A DNA stretch of 64,000 nucleotides from Flammulina velutipes (GCA_011800155.1 CM022373.1:1798001-1862000), one strand, 5' to 3'; positions 24,202 to 35,328 are shown, counted from the first letter of the stretch. Notes: generated by a model from the letters alone, not told the origin. Numbers and translations are program-made.

Positions 24202-24378
24202 ACTCCGGATCCGCTTGTGGTTTGAGGAATCTAAACCTCGTTTTACTGACTCACCCAGGGGAAATGCGTTACGCACTGAGTGTGGGACTCTCCGGTCGAT
24301 GTATTCTCTCTCCCTCCCTCTCCTCTTTTCCTTTTCTATTTCCTTTTTCCCTCTTCGCATAGCATATTGTGTCCATAG

Positions 24379-27300
24379 TCATATTTCCGTCATCTCTTCC
24401 ATCTCCTCCACCCATCTTCTTCCGCTTACATCTCTCGGCCTACCCACTAAAACCCCCGCCTCCCCTGTCCAGTCGTCTGGGAGGAGGTCTTCTCGCTCGA
24501 GCACGTTGCTCCATGTAGCGAGAACTTTGTTCTTACTTAAAGCTTTTCTTCCATACTTTTTCTTGTTTGTGAGTCTCTGGTCTTGGTCCAGTCTCTCGTT
24601 TAGTGCCGTCCTTATTTTCGCTTGTATTTCTTGTTTGGTAGCGGCAGGTGCGAAGTTACCGTTTTCGTCAGGTATTACCCTATTGTTTCTTAGTTTCCAT
24701 ATCATGAAAGCGCATTCGGTCATGAGAATCTTGAAGAATCTGGATTTTCCTGTTCTTCTTTCTCCTTTTTGGTTTTTGAAGTCTGCTAGCGGACTCGCCA
24801 AGATCATTGCCAGGTCCGGTTTCCTCCACTTTGCCTTCTTTCTAATCCATAGTTGTCTCGCGTATTGCCACGTTTCTGCTTGGCCGGGGGCTTTACATTT
24901 CGTGAGTATATGTTCCATGTCTTCTTCTTGGCCGCATTCTAGGCATTCCCCTCTCGACCTATATGCCTCGTCTCTGAACCTCGTCCAGTAGGGGCCGACT
25001 CTGTGAGCCCCGTGCATCGTCTTCCATAGGAATTGTCTCGCTTTCTGTGTTAGATCCTTGCTTCTGAGGCTCTGCCATATTCGCTCGTCGCTTTGTAGGT
25101 CGCTTCCTAGGAGTATAGCTTTGTATCTGGTCCTTTCTAGGTTTTCCGTCGTTTTCCTTCTGTCGATTTCCTTCCGGTATTGCTTGTTTTTCCCTAGTGC
25201 CTCTCTATGTTTTGCGTTTTTTATCATTCTGTACGCGCTTGCTTGGCTTAGCTTAGTTAGTTTGGCGCCTGTTAGTTTGTATACATCTGGGATGTCCATG
25301 TCTATTTCCTCTGCATCGGCTCTTTCTCTCCTCGCGCCTTCTCCTGCTAGTTCGTCTGCTTTTTCGTTTCCGTAATTTCCGCTATGGCCTTTGATCCATT
25401 GAAAGGACGTTTTAGTTCTCCTTTCTCTTAGTCTTGCGATCACCGCTCTCCATAGTCCCTCATTCTCCACGTTTAGGTAGTTCGTGTCCTCTCTCCTTTC
25501 CAGGCTCTTTGTCGCCCCATTTATTACAAGTTTGGAGTCTGTGTTTATTAGGAGCTCCTTGAATTCGTGGGCGTTTTCTATACCGTCTTTTGCTCCAACT
25601 AATTCTCCCGTGTTGTTGGAGTTTTTCATCGACTCTGGGATTCTTATGGCTCTCGTTCTGTCATCGCCGTCTCCGAACCATACTCCTGCACCTGCTCTGG
25701 CATTCTCCGTTCCGTTATCGAAGCATGATCCGTCGGTGTATACTATCTCGACTGGGGTTCCCTCGTCGTCTAGCGGTCTCGTGTCTGGAAGTTTATTACT
25801 TGTTTTTCCGGATGTAAATATACGGAAGGCGTTCTTTATCGGGCCTTTGCATGTGATCTTGGCGTCGAAATCTATTATGTCTTTCTCTTCTTCGCGCATC
25901 CATTCTGGTTCTGTTCCTCTTTTTGTGGGGTTCTCGTAATCCTCTGGCTGTGGCATTGTTGGGTTCCATTTGTGTGGGATGCACGACAAGAGTGACTTCG
26001 CCTTTTTCATACAGAGGTTCGGGTTCCTACATTTGTCGTCTTTTCTCATTTGTTTGCATGCTCCGCACTTGCAATCTTTCCTTTCCTTGTGGTTCGGGTA
26101 TTTCGCCATGGTTGCTACCATTTCCGTGTCTCCGACTGTTCTTACTCCGTGGTTGTTTCTTAGGCATTTGCTCTCTTTTGATTGGTTCATTTTCCGGATC
26201 TTGGGGTCTGCTTCCTTGTGGAGCCATATAGGCATCTCTCTTAGTGTCTCTCTTTCGAAAGCGAGTCCTTCTAGTCTTAGTCCGTACTTCTTTGCTGTCT
26301 TTATCATTCCTTTCATTGGGTCTGGGAGGTTTGATGCTTCCCACGATTGTAGGAACATGTTCATTTTCATTGATTCGTCCATTGTGACTTTTCCTGATGC
26401 GTGTTCTCTTATTATTGCGTCCGCGAAGTATGTCCACGTTGCCCTATCTTCCCCGAAATTTAGGTATGATTTCAACCACATGATGGTCATTGCTTCATTT
26501 CTCGCAACTAGGTCAAGGATATCTTTCCCTCCTTCTGCTATTGGTCTCTTCATTTTTGAAAGGTTGACCGTGGCCCTTTTGTCCTCCCACAGGAATTTAC
26601 TCATTCTATGTTCTAATTTCTTGACTACTACGTCCGGCATACCCTGTATCATTGCCAGGTATTGTGTTTTCCCACCTATTACCATCAGGATAATCAGCCT
26701 TCTCCCCTCTATCGTGGGGTGTGACGTTTCCCATATTCCTAGTCTTCTGTCTATGTCGTCTATGATTTTCGTCCACGGTGCTATGTTGTCGATCTCGTTT
26801 CCTATCCACCCACCTAGTAGTCTTGTTGGTTCCCCGTCCTTCACTATGTGGATGTTTGCCGGTATCTCGGAGCTGTTTTCGTTCGTTCTCCTGTTTTTGA
26901 TTACTTCCGTTCGGTATTCTTTTGTACCTATTGGGATCACCTCGGTTTTATTTATGTTAAACTTAGCTCTAGAGGCCTTGCACCATTCGTCAAGGATTTT
27001 TTGGAGATCTTCGAAATCGTCCTCTTCTGAGAGGTATGTCGTCGTGTCGTCGGCGAATAGTGTCGCTATCAGCCTTTCTGCCTCCTCCGGGTTTGGTATG
27101 CTTATTCCGCTCAGGCTCGATTCACGAAGCATTATTGCCAGCGGTTCTATTGCTATATCAAAAATTAGGCATGAGAGGGGGTCGCCTTGTCTTACACCTC
27201 TTTTTACCGTAAATGGCCTGCTTAGGAACCCATTCACCATTACTTGGGTCTCCGCGTCGCTATACAGAGCTTTCAGGGTTTTTATGAATACTTCCGGGAT

Positions 27301-29667
27301 CCCGAATTTGTTGAGGACCTCCCATAGGTAGTCGTGTGCGATCTTATCATACGCTTTTTCCTGGTCAAGCGCCACTATCATTCCGTTTACTTCCGTGGCT
27401 TCGGCATAGTTTATTATTGTTTGGGCTAGTTTGACTTGGTCGTATATGTTTCTTCCTGGTATGAATCCAGCCTGGTTTTTGTGCACTATTTGGGGGACGG
27501 CGTCGGCTAGTCTTAGCGACATGATCTTTGTTAGTATCTTGTAGTCCGAGTTTAGTAGGGTTATCGGTCTGTAGTTCGCGGCTTCCGTCCTATCGTTTTT
27601 CTTGTATATTGGGCACATCCATCCTTTTGCGAATTCCGTTCCTTTCACGATTCCGTGCTTTGTTATGTCGTTGTATACTATAGCCAGCATCTTTATGGCG
27701 TTGAAAGCCTGTCCACTTGCTTTGTCGTCCTTACTCTCTGTTTCGAAGATGGCTAGTAGCCTTTTCCATAGTTCGTACGGGATTCCGTCGATCCCTGGCG
27801 CCCTCTCATTTTCTAGGTTCCTGATCACGAATCTTATCTCATCTTCTGTTATCTTTCCTTCTATTTTTAGCCTTTCTTTTCCGCGCTCGGTCACTTGGAC
27901 TTTTATGTGTTGTGTGATGTTGGCTATGTTTTCGCGTCTTTTTTCGCTAGTTTCCGCCTCGTCGATTCCTTCGTTTTGGAGTTCGTCGTGGTGGTCTCTC
28001 ATTATTTCCGCCATTTGTTTTGATCTTGTCTCGTATTGCGCCGATCCGTCGGCGTTCATTTCTTTCCTTTTTAGGGCTCTGAAGACATCTCTTGTCTTCT
28101 TCTCTTTCCCGGATCTCGTCCAGGTTTTGGAGATCGTTTCTCCTTCGATAGCGAAGTTGGTTTTCATGTTCTTTCTCTTCTTTTGGTGTAGATTTTGACT
28201 TAGTTGGTTTATTTGTTTTTCTATGCGCACCGTTTCCTCGATTATTTCCTGTTGTGGGCGGTTGCGGTGGTTCATTATTTCAACACGGTCTTTTTCTAGG
28301 TTCTCGATTTGTTTCTGCGCTCTGGGAACCACTATCTTTTCTCTCTCTCTTGCTGCTTTCGTCACGCTCTTCTTGAATTCTGCGAACAGTGTTTGAGGGT
28401 TCTTCGTGTCGGATCTCTGTTCTTCCTCCATTGCTGACACCATTTCTTCCAGTTTCTTGTTACCTATCTTCTTTATTTCGTTCATTAGTTTGCGGTCCTT
28501 TATTAGGTGTTTAGGGATCGTCCATCTTCCTCTTTTTGTGTCTGGCGCTCGCCTCGTCGCAACTTCCGCTGATACTAGTAGGTGGTCCGTTTTGATTCCG
28601 CTGTCTTCTATTTTCCATTCACGGCTATTTAGGATGATGTCATGTTTCGCGTAAATCCTGTCTAGTCGCGACTTTCCATTGTTATAAGAGAATGTAAAGT
28701 TTAGTTTATCTGGGAATGTGTGTCTCCATCCGTCTTCGAGGTTCATGTTTGATCTTAGGTTGTCTAGTGCAAGTACTGGCCCTTCTGCGTCGCTCGCTGC
28801 TGGGAATCTGTCTATTGGTTCTTCCACTATGTTAAAGTCTCCGAGCATGATGTCCGGCCGTGGTACTCCTTTGTTTGTCTCAAAGAATAGGTCGATCTTT
28901 TTCCATAGGGCTTCGTTTTCTCTCGGCCCGTTATCTGCGTAGATCCCCAGTATCGATATCTTTTCGTTCTGATGCCACACCGAGGTCACCATTATCGCCC
29001 TGCCGGGTACTATCTCGTACCTTTCTATGTCATCTATGTTGGTTAGGGCTTTATTGAATACTATTGCTACTCCTTTCGCGTTTGGTCCGAGTTCTTCGTC
29101 GTACGAGTATACAATTTTTAGGGATTTTTTATGTATTTCTGAGATTTTCTTGTGTCTTTCTTCGTTTAGGTGGGCTTCTCCTACTACCAGTATCCCGATT
29201 TTCTTCTCCCTCATCATTTGTCCGACGTGGTTCCATTTGTTTTCCGGATGGTGGGGGTTCGTGTTCCCATGGCCTTTGATGTTCAGTCCCGCAATCTTTA
29301 TTGTTGCTTTGGTGTTCTTTTTGCATTTCCTTTCTCGTCTTCTCCCTCCTATTATTTGGGCTGGCGTCTTCCGTTTACCGTTTTCGCTTGACTCTTGTAT
29401 TGCTTCACCACTTTCGCTATTTTCATTTTCCTCCCGCTCTCCTGAGTTTCCTTCTTGTGGGGGGGGGTCTTCGACGTATTGGTTATTCACCGTGCTGGTT
29501 TCTTCCGGGGGTTCTTGTGTGGCGTCTTTTGGTTCGTGGCGCTTGTCATTTGGGGGTGTTTCGTCCCCCCTGTCCATGTTCATCGGACTCTCCCTGTTTT
29601 CGTTGGGCTCCTCGATTGTTTCGTTTCGGTTTACTTCGCTTGTATTGCGAGTAGAGCTCGATTTCAT
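24379..29667 (-). CDS. Retrotransposon ORF2: endonuclease, reverse transcriptase, RNase H
   Basis: An intact 1,762-residue frame. Residues about 1-120 are a polar, Glu/Asn-rich lead. The APE-type endonuclease follows: GEAHLNEE, IMLGDFNIVEE, SRLDRIYAK and TDHLLVSAEV carry the metal and catalytic residues. The reverse transcriptase has YRPITLLNSDYKILTK, QAGFIPGR, ALDQEKAYDKI, GVRQGDPLSCLIFDI and the active-site LFADDTT. RNase H has YTDGSC, NNTGELVGA, NTDSKLVI and GNEKADELAG, so the D-E-D-D set is present. A zinc-binding segment CLECGQEEDMEHILTKC lies near the end. The enzyme nicks DNA and primes cDNA synthesis on the target. No stop or frameshift is present. It is A-rich on its sense strand, unlike host genes. 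Confidence 0.96.
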   Translation of the reverse strand: MKSSSTRNTSEVNRNETIEEPNENRESPMNMDRGDETPPNDKRHEPKDATQEPPEETSTVNNQYVEDPPPQEGNSGEREENENSESGEAIQESSENGKRKTPAQIIGGRRRERKCKKNTKATIKIAGLNIKGHGNTNPHHPENKWNHVGQMMREKKIGILVVGEAHLNEERHKKISEIHKKSLKIVYSYDEELGPNAKGVAIVFNKALTNIDDIERYEIVPGRAIMVTSVWHQNEKISILGIYADNGPRENEALWKKIDLFFETNKGVPRPDIMLGDFNIVEEPIDRFPAASDAEGPVLALDNLRSNMNLEDGWRHTFPDKLNFTFSYNNGKSRLDRIYAKHDIILNSREWKIEDSGIKTDHLLVSAEVATRRAPDTKRGRWTIPKHLIKDRKLMNEIKKIGNKKLEEMVSAMEEEQRSDTKNPQTLFAEFKKSVTKAAREREKIVVPRAQKQIENLEKDRVEIMNHRNRPQQEIIEETVRIEKQINQLSQNLHQKKRKNMKTNFAIEGETISKTWTRSGKEKKTRDVFRALKRKEMNADGSAQYETRSKQMAEIMRDHHDELQNEGIDEAETSEKRRENIANITQHIKVQVTERGKERLKIEGKITEDEIRFVIRNLENERAPGIDGIPYELWKRLLAIFETESKDDKASGQAFNAIKMLAIVYNDITKHGIVKGTEFAKGWMCPIYKKNDRTEAANYRPITLLNSDYKILTKIMSLRLADAVPQIVHKNQAGFIPGRNIYDQVKLAQTIINYAEATEVNGMIVALDQEKAYDKIAHDYLWEVLNKFGIPEVFIKTLKALYSDAETQVMVNGFLSRPFTVKRGVRQGDPLSCLIFDIAIEPLAIMLRESSLSGISIPNPEEAERLIATLFADDTTTYLSEEDDFEDLQKILDEWCKASRAKFNINKTEVIPIGTKEYRTEVIKNRRTNENSSEIPANIHIVKDGEPTRLLGGWIGNEIDNIAPWTKIIDDIDRRLGIWETSHPTIEGRRLIILMVIGGKTQYLAMIQGMPDVVVKKLEHRMSKFLWEDKRATVNLSKMKRPIAEGGKDILDLVARNEAMTIMWLKSYLNFGEDRATWTYFADAIIREHASGKVTMDESMKMNMFLQSWEASNLPDPMKGMIKTAKKYGLRLEGLAFERETLREMPIWLHKEADPKIRKMNQSKESKCLRNNHGVRTVGDTEMVATMAKYPNHKERKDCKCGACKQMRKDDKCRNPNLCMKKAKSLLSCIPHKWNPTMPQPEDYENPTKRGTEPEWMREEEKDIIDFDAKITCKGPIKNAFRIFTSGKTSNKLPDTRPLDDEGTPVEIVYTDGSCFDNGTENARAGAGVWFGDGDDRTRAIRIPESMKNSNNTGELVGAKDGIENAHEFKELLINTDSKLVINGATKSLERREDTNYLNVENEGLWRAVIARLRERRTKTSFQWIKGHSGNYGNEKADELAGEGARRERADAEEIDMDIPDVYKLTGAKLTKLSQASAYRMIKNAKHREALGKNKQYRKEIDRRKTTENLERTRYKAILLGSDLQSDERIWQSLRSKDLTQKARQFLWKTMHGAHRVGPYWTRFRDEAYRSRGECLECGQEEDMEHILTKCKAPGQAETWQYARQLWIRKKAKWRKPDLAMILASPLADFKNQKGERRTGKSRFFKILMTECAFMIWKLRNNRVIPDENGNFAPAATKQEIQAKIRTALNERLDQDQRLTNKKKYGRKALSKNKVLATWSNVLEREDLLPDDWTGEAGVLVGRPRDVSGRRWVEEMEEMTEI

Positions 29668-30234
29668 TGAGCTAACGCCACACTCGGCGTTCCCCTCGTT
29701 ATTCTCATCTACGAGGGGTGGAAGATATGATCCGCCGTCCTTAACCCCATCGCATTCCTCGGTAGGGTGACTAGCGGTTTGGTCTGACCCCCCTCCTGCG
29801 AATGGGGACCCTTTGTCCGTACCGTGTTGTAGATCCCGTTGTGTCCATCTAAGGGCATGTATAGTCAGTAATTCAGTATTTTATCGAAAGAAAGATGTTC
29901 CGGTATTCCCCGTAGTGTTCTGGGGCACTATTGGGAATACTGGAACTTACCGGGGCTGCCGGTGTGGCGCTTTCTCGGGCGCCACTGTTGCTTGGTGTTT
30001 TGGGTTTCCCCTCATCGAGGTTTAGCAAGGCCTCGACTAGGTATATAGACCCATCATGATGTATAAGTTATTTCTCCTTAGCCCAGACTAAGGTTTTTGG
30101 GTTTTGGTCCCTCTATTCTTTTAGTGAACAAATGCGTCCAATTTTCAGGCGGTAACGACAGTGGTAGGTAAGATTGTGGGGGGGCGGGCTATGTGATGCT
30201 AATGGTTGTGTGTGTATATGCGTTTCGTGTCTAT
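29668..30234 (-). other. Gap between ORF1 and ORF2 of the element
   Basis: 567 bp with no supported frame. ORF2 must be reached by reinitiation, a separate transcript or another route; there is no ORF overlap to suggest frameshifting. Confidence 0.5.
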
Positions 30235-31942
30235 TCATCTCCTCTTCGACCTCGAACTATTCTTGTGGGCTTTCCCCCTAGCTTTCGACCATTTCGTCGA
30301 TGGCGTAGCGGTCGACGACGACGACGGGATTGTTTCGTCCCTCTCCTTCGTCTTGGTCTCTTCCTTGTACGCCTGCCTCCCGTATCGCGTGGTAGTGGTT
30401 GGGCCTACGTAGCCGTCGAGCATTGGCCATGGGCAGTGGAAGGTGGGATGGTCGTCGGTCTTGCATATTTTGCATTTGAAGTCGAATTTTTGGTGGAAAG
30501 GGACAGGGCCTGCTTTGAATTCGGTTGCGCGCACCAGGTCGACGAAGCGGTTGTAGTAGCTAGGTAGTCCCGTCTCCGGGGTGCGGTTTACGAGGGTGGG
30601 GTGAGGCGGGCATTTTGCTATGACGCGGTAGCCGCGAATCTCTGTGTCCATCTCCGCCATCCAGAAGCGCTCCTCTACGTGGACGTCGTCTAGAAAGTCG
30701 TCGAGGATCCTCTCCTTTATGTCTTGGTCGCTCGTGTCCTCGTTGGGGTATGCTTTGAGGATATGGGTGACGAGGTTCCTGTTGCTCATAAGGGAGCTTT
30801 GGACTATGCGGCGGATGAAGCGGAAGCATTCTCTGTCGCCGTGGTTGCTGTATCTGAGCGTGTGGGAGTAGATTGTCGTGAGGGATTGTGGGGCGTTGTT
30901 CGTGTCCAGGCCGTAGATGCGAAAGGCGACGTATTCGTTGACGATGAAAACCTGATTGTACATGAGCTGGTCCCGGAAGTGTCTGTGCATGTCGCCAATC
31001 AGGATCGATTTGGGGCCGTCGAATCGGTCGATGCGCGACTTTGTTGGCATGTCTGGCATGATGATCGTGGGGGGGTTATTGACGTTGTTGCAGAGGAGGC
31101 CCAGAGCTTCGCTGACCTTCGCCTCGAAGCGTGGGTCTGTGAGCAGGCCAGCTCCGCTATTGAAGAAGGTAGCGATGACCCAGTTTCCGCCTGTTTGGCT
31201 TTCCGCATCCCTAATTTTCGATTCGAGGCCTTCGACGATGAGTTTCCTCGGGAGGCTTGAGTACGGCCATCCTTTCTGGGGTCTCGGCGTCGTGAAGAGG
31301 GATGAGGAGATCAAAAGTTCGGGGATGGGGGGAGGGGACTTTCGAGCTGTCTGCTTCGAGGTGGGTGCCTTCGCTGGGGGAGGGGCTTTCGCTGGCGCTT
31401 GGGCTGGGGCCGGGGCGGGGGCGGGGTTTGGGGCGTTGGCGGGGGTTGGCGCCGGAGCCGTTGTGGGGGCCTGGGTAGCCAAGTCAGTCTCGAAGCTTTG
31501 TACTGGGAGCGAGGCCGGCATGACAGGCAGGGGGAGGGGGGCGTGGGGGTGGGCAGGGGTTTGGCTCGGCGTCTGCTGGGGGGCGTAGACCTCGGGATCG
31601 AACATCGGGGGCGCGCCCGCTTGTTGGTCCGTTTGCGGCTGGCTGGGATGTCCGCCCTGGCTAGCGTTGAAGGGGTTTGCGTACATCAGGTCGATGAGGT
31701 CGTTCTGGTCAGCCTGGTCCATGTCGATGATCTCTCCGTCTTCGGGCTCGCTGTCCATCATATGTGAGTTTTCGGACGTGACGGGACTTGGGCTTCGTGG
31801 GCGGCGCTTTCTGAGCGATGTGGGGAGATCAATCAGGTTGGCGAGATCTTCGTCCTGCTCCAGGTTGCGGTTGTTTCTTTCTATGTTCCTTGCTGTAGAT
31901 TGGGCTTTAGATCGGCGCAGAGCTTTTGGAAAGTCGTCGTAC
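30235..31942 (-). CDS. Retrotransposon ORF1 (Gag-like RNA-binding protein)
   Basis: The frame from the first Met (31761) is 508 residues; the span given includes the open frame that continues upstream. The N-terminus is acidic (SEPEDGEIIDMDQADQND), followed by a Pro/Ala-rich stretch and a folded middle containing KGWPYSSLPRKLIVEGLESK and QVFIVNEYVAFRIYGLDTNN. A zinc knuckle CKICKTDDHPTFHC has the spacing CX2CX4HX4C, and a Ser/Lys/Arg-rich tail ends RSKRR. Knuckle plus basic tail indicate RNA binding in the retrotransposition particle. Upstream of Met 31761 the same frame stays open and protein-like (NRNLEQDEDLANLIDLPTSL) with no ATG, so the true start may lie across an intron at 31881-31942. 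Confidence 0.85.
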
Positions 31943-34900
31943 CTTTGTTCCTTTTGGCCGCCTTTTTGTAGTCTTTTGCTTTTTCCTTAGCGATCCGCTT
32001 TTTCTCTTTTGTGGAGAGAGACTTTGCCAGCTTGACTATGGTCGACTTCGACGGTGTGGAGGTGGAAGGAGGGGGGGGGGATTATCGATCCTCGCGATCG
32101 TTTTTTATTTTGTGCGCCTCCGCGTCGGGTTCGCCTCATGGTTTCACCCTTGTTTTTTCTCGTGTTAGATTATGGCGCGTCTGGCTCTAGGTGGTTGGTT
32201 TCTTACGTTGTGGTTTTTGTTTTCATTTCCGTTGTCATTTGTTTGTGATTTCCTCCTTCGCTTCGATGGGCGGGCGTGTTTCCGTCTTTCTTTGGGTGAG
32301 TTTTGAGGTCTGGTCTCCGTGCTTCTGTGTCTCGCACCTCGTTTAGCTCATTTCCGCTTAATTTCCTGTGGCTTGTCTCGTTTTTTTTTGCTGTCTTTTG
32401 ACGTGGTGGTGTTGGTTTTCATTTCGGGCCGGTGATCCGTGTTCTTTCTGGTGGTCGAGTCTCCGCCTTCCGAGATGATTAGTGTTCCTCCTCGTTTGGC
32501 CTCTTCGTTCTCTGGGCTTTTAAATTGTGTGCAACTTGTTGTCTCTTCTCCTATTCGACCACCTCGTCTTTCCTCGTGTCTGGAGATTGTTTTAGATTCC
32601 TCGATGTCTGGTTCCAACATTCAGATCATGCACGGTGCTATTTCTTGCATTTTTGACACTCGTCCTTCGACCTTTATGTCCCCCATCCTGCTCCCGTTAT
32701 CATCCGGGAATTCCTTCATTGCCTCACGGGGTATCCCCTCTGCTTCGGATGTTCATGCTTTCTATTTCGGAGAGGATGGTGATGATACTTTCGTTCCTCC
32801 TCACGGATATTGGCCTTCGGATACTCCTACTTTGATTATTGCACTTCGTCGTCGCTCTCGTTTCCGTCGCAGCGCCCGTTCCGTTGCGCGTTACTATCTC
32901 CGTCGTGCCGTTGGGGCGCGTCCTAGCGATTTGGTTTCTTCCGGGTGGATTGGTCCCTCCCGGACCGTCCTATGGGTCACCTTGCGGACCATCGATGCTT
33001 CTGCCGCCCTTCAGGAGTATATTGGGCGTTCACATCATTCACCGGGTGGCGGGTCTGAGACCTTCGAGTTGTTGTACGTGTACGACGATTAGGTTTCCTG
33101 AAGTCGTTGCTCTATTTTCCGGCGGTGGGAGGGGGTAGGGTTGTTGTTCTGGGATGCGTTGGTTTATCTCATTCGTTTCACGGTCGTTTTCGCATTACAT
33201 TTTATTTATATTGCTTTCGTTTTTCGGTCTTTTTGTTCTGTTTTCCTCGACGCTCTTTAGATACCCTTGCTTTATCGTTTTTTCCCGCTCTCATTCTTTT
33301 CCGCTGTAATGCAATCCTGGCATTTTTGTTCGCAGCTGAGGAGTGGTTTGCTTTCAAAGGATTCTCGGGCTGCGCTGCAGACCCCGATGCAGTCGTGTGG
33401 GTCTTTCCTGTGGCTTCGACTGAGTTGGCATGCTTTATTGTTGCAGTCGATCTACCGTGTTTACGGGTTAGATTGGCTCTATGTCTGTTTGTGTCCACGT
33501 ACATGTGCGTCTTCGAGGGTCTGTGGGTGCGGGCACGCCATGGTGATGAGGAGTTTGATGTTTCCGCACATTTCGTTGTTGTTTCTTCGCCTTCCCCTCT
33601 CTGCGGGTTTTGTACTCATTGGTTATTCGATTCCGATCTATCAGCATTCCCATTGTGATCGTGGAGCTCGTTCGATTTCATATTGGTTTTAGCTATATAT
33701 TGTCATCACATTTCTCTTTCCTTCCTTCCCGCGTTTTCCGTTGCCTTATCCGTGTTCGACACTGTCCTTACTTGACGCAATTTATTCTGGTGTATGGTTC
33801 CTACGTCTTCTGTCACTTTGTGAGTGCAGTTTCAATTCAGTAGGTCGCCGCTTACCTTCATGTCATTCTTAGCTTCGGACGGACCAGGTTTCCTTCGTTA
33901 TCATTACGCGAGCGGGGTTCCTTTCGCTGAAGGCCCATTGCCTCTGTTCTCTTTGTGCGGCGTTGGTAACGGGGGTGGTTGGCCAAGTGACGAGGACGGT
34001 GAGCGTAATCGTGAGTGAGTTTAGGTCGTGTGTGGGGGTGCGGAGACGCAGGGTTATTTTTGTGTTCGTCATGGGAGGGGCGTGGGGGAGATGTCTGTTT
34101 TGCTGGTTGTTTTTAAGAGGTGGTTGCCTTGTTTGCCGCCCAGGTTCGCTTGCCGGCTTTGGCTGGGTGTAATATAATTATGGCATGAGGGTGAATGGAA
34201 GGGGGGAATTTACGTTTCTCTCTCCGCTTGGCCCTGTTAGCTCTCCTCCTGTCTCGGTCCTTTCCAGGTTCTGGGTTCGGTGGCCGAATGAATCGTGGGT
34301 TCATTTTTGAGAGGATTGTGCTATTGGTTTTTCCTTTGCTCGGTTTTCCTTTCCCGTCTTTTAGGTGTAAGGGTTGGGGAGCTTTGTTTTTTAAATCTTG
34401 TGGTGTTCTCGTTATCATCGCGTATCTGAGATATGGTGTGTTCTGTCACCTTATGGTTATAATGTGGGCCTCTTTCCTCTTCTCGCTTTCGTTTCGTTCT
34501 ATTCGTTCTTTCTAGGCACATTTACGCCACACTTTGTCTCTTTGATGTGCTGGGTTCGAGTTAATTGGGGCTTGTATGGCTGTACTCATCTTTTCATGTT
34601 GTATGAGGAGGTCGTGGGTTCCTATTTTCCCTTTCAGTTTTCTTTTCATGTCGTTTACTAGGTTGATTGTGGCGTGGTTTTTTGCTTGCGCAGTTCGGAT
34701 CATTTTCGGGGCGAGCATGACTGTACCTCTACGTGTCATTCGGTGTTCGGGCAGGATGAGCATTTTTTGCGTTTCCATCCTCGTGATCGCTGTGAGGATT
34801 GTCGCGACCTCACAAGTGGATTTGACGTCGAGGTTGTGCAGCGTTTTGCGCCTGTGCTTATGGTATGTTTGATTCACATGTTTGATTTTTCGTCTATTTT

Positions 34901-35328
34901 ACTAGGGTCTAGGTCTTCGGATCTATGATCTCCGAGGGAGTTCTGGTCACGTGGTGTTATGTTGGTTTCGGGGAGGAGGGCTCGTAGCGCCGTGCTCGGG
35001 TGGTGGGGGGTTGTTGTGGCAGGGGGGGGTTGGTAGCTCTATGGTTGTTCTGAAGTGGGCGCTTCTGGGGAGGGAGGTTTGTACACCGTCTTATTTTGTG
35101 CGTGTATTCGGCGTGGTCGTTGCTTTGGGGGGCCGTCTTGTTTTATGCGGTTGGTCCGGGTTTTTCGTGCCCTTCGCTGCACTAGCGATTTTCTGTATGG
35201 CGTTTCCGTCAATGCAGATGCTGTTTTGCTTCCCACCTCGCATTTACGAGAGGTACTAGTCTCTTGGGCCACGAAGAGGCACAGCACTGGCACCCGGCAG
35301 CTTGCACGTGGTGGTCCAGGTCCAAGAG
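31943..35328 (-). other. Long leader of the retrotransposon
   Basis: About 3.4 kb inside the target-site duplication but upstream of ORF1. The plus strand is poor in A. On the sense strand there are only scattered short frames, the best being 32348-32620 (90 residues, Lys/Glu-rich) and 34512-34877 (121 residues). A basic stretch LAKSLSTKEKKRIAKEKAKD (about 31,960-32,030) can be spliced to ORF1 over a 62-nt GT-AG intron, and its frame meets a stop just beyond a run of ten C's near 32,071-32,080. The antisense strand has a 217-codon frame. Whether this is native leader, a nested element or captured host DNA is open. Confidence 0.6.
32605..33092 (+). CDS. Candidate antisense frame in the leader
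   Basis: From Met 32605 (the frame is open from 32439) about 162 codons read SGSNIQIMHGAISCIFDTRP, then YFGEDGDDTFVPPHGYWPSD, an Arg-rich helix-like part (RRRSRFRRSARSVARYYLRR) and ETFELLYVYDD at the stop. Third positions are mostly pyrimidine while first positions are richer in purine, as in real genes. However, the A-poor strand produces many chance frames in this element, including a 453-codon one antisense to ORF2. No family is recognised. It may be an antisense protein of the element, part of a nested element, or chance. Confidence 0.25.

Larger units (their letters stand above)
24120..35328 (-). mobile_element. Non-LTR retrotransposon, about 11.2 kb, full insertion
   Basis: A single minus-strand LINE-type element bounded by a perfect 14-bp target-site duplication (24106-24119 and 35329-35342) and ending in an A tail. 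In sense order: about 3.5 kb of leader (35328 to about 31.9 kb), ORF1 with zinc knuckle, a 567-bp gap, ORF2 (endonuclease, reverse transcriptase, RNase H), a 3' UTR of about 235 bp with hairpin, AATAAA and the tail. Domain set and two-ORF layout fit the fungal Tad1 group. An intact ORF2 and a perfect duplication mean the insertion is young. Most known fungal elements of this kind are about 6-7 kb; the excess is the leader. The target gap lies between mitoferrin and HPT1. Confidence 0.9.

Noticed and set aside
25970..27331. 453-codon plus-strand frame
   Set aside because: It is antisense to the intact reverse-transcriptase ORF2. The plus strand there is poor in A, so stops are rare and long chance frames are expected.
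33107..33658. 183-codon plus-strand frame in the LINE leader
   Set aside because: Phe/Cys/Leu-rich translation typical of pyrimidine-rich noncoding sequence, with no codon-position signal that I can see.
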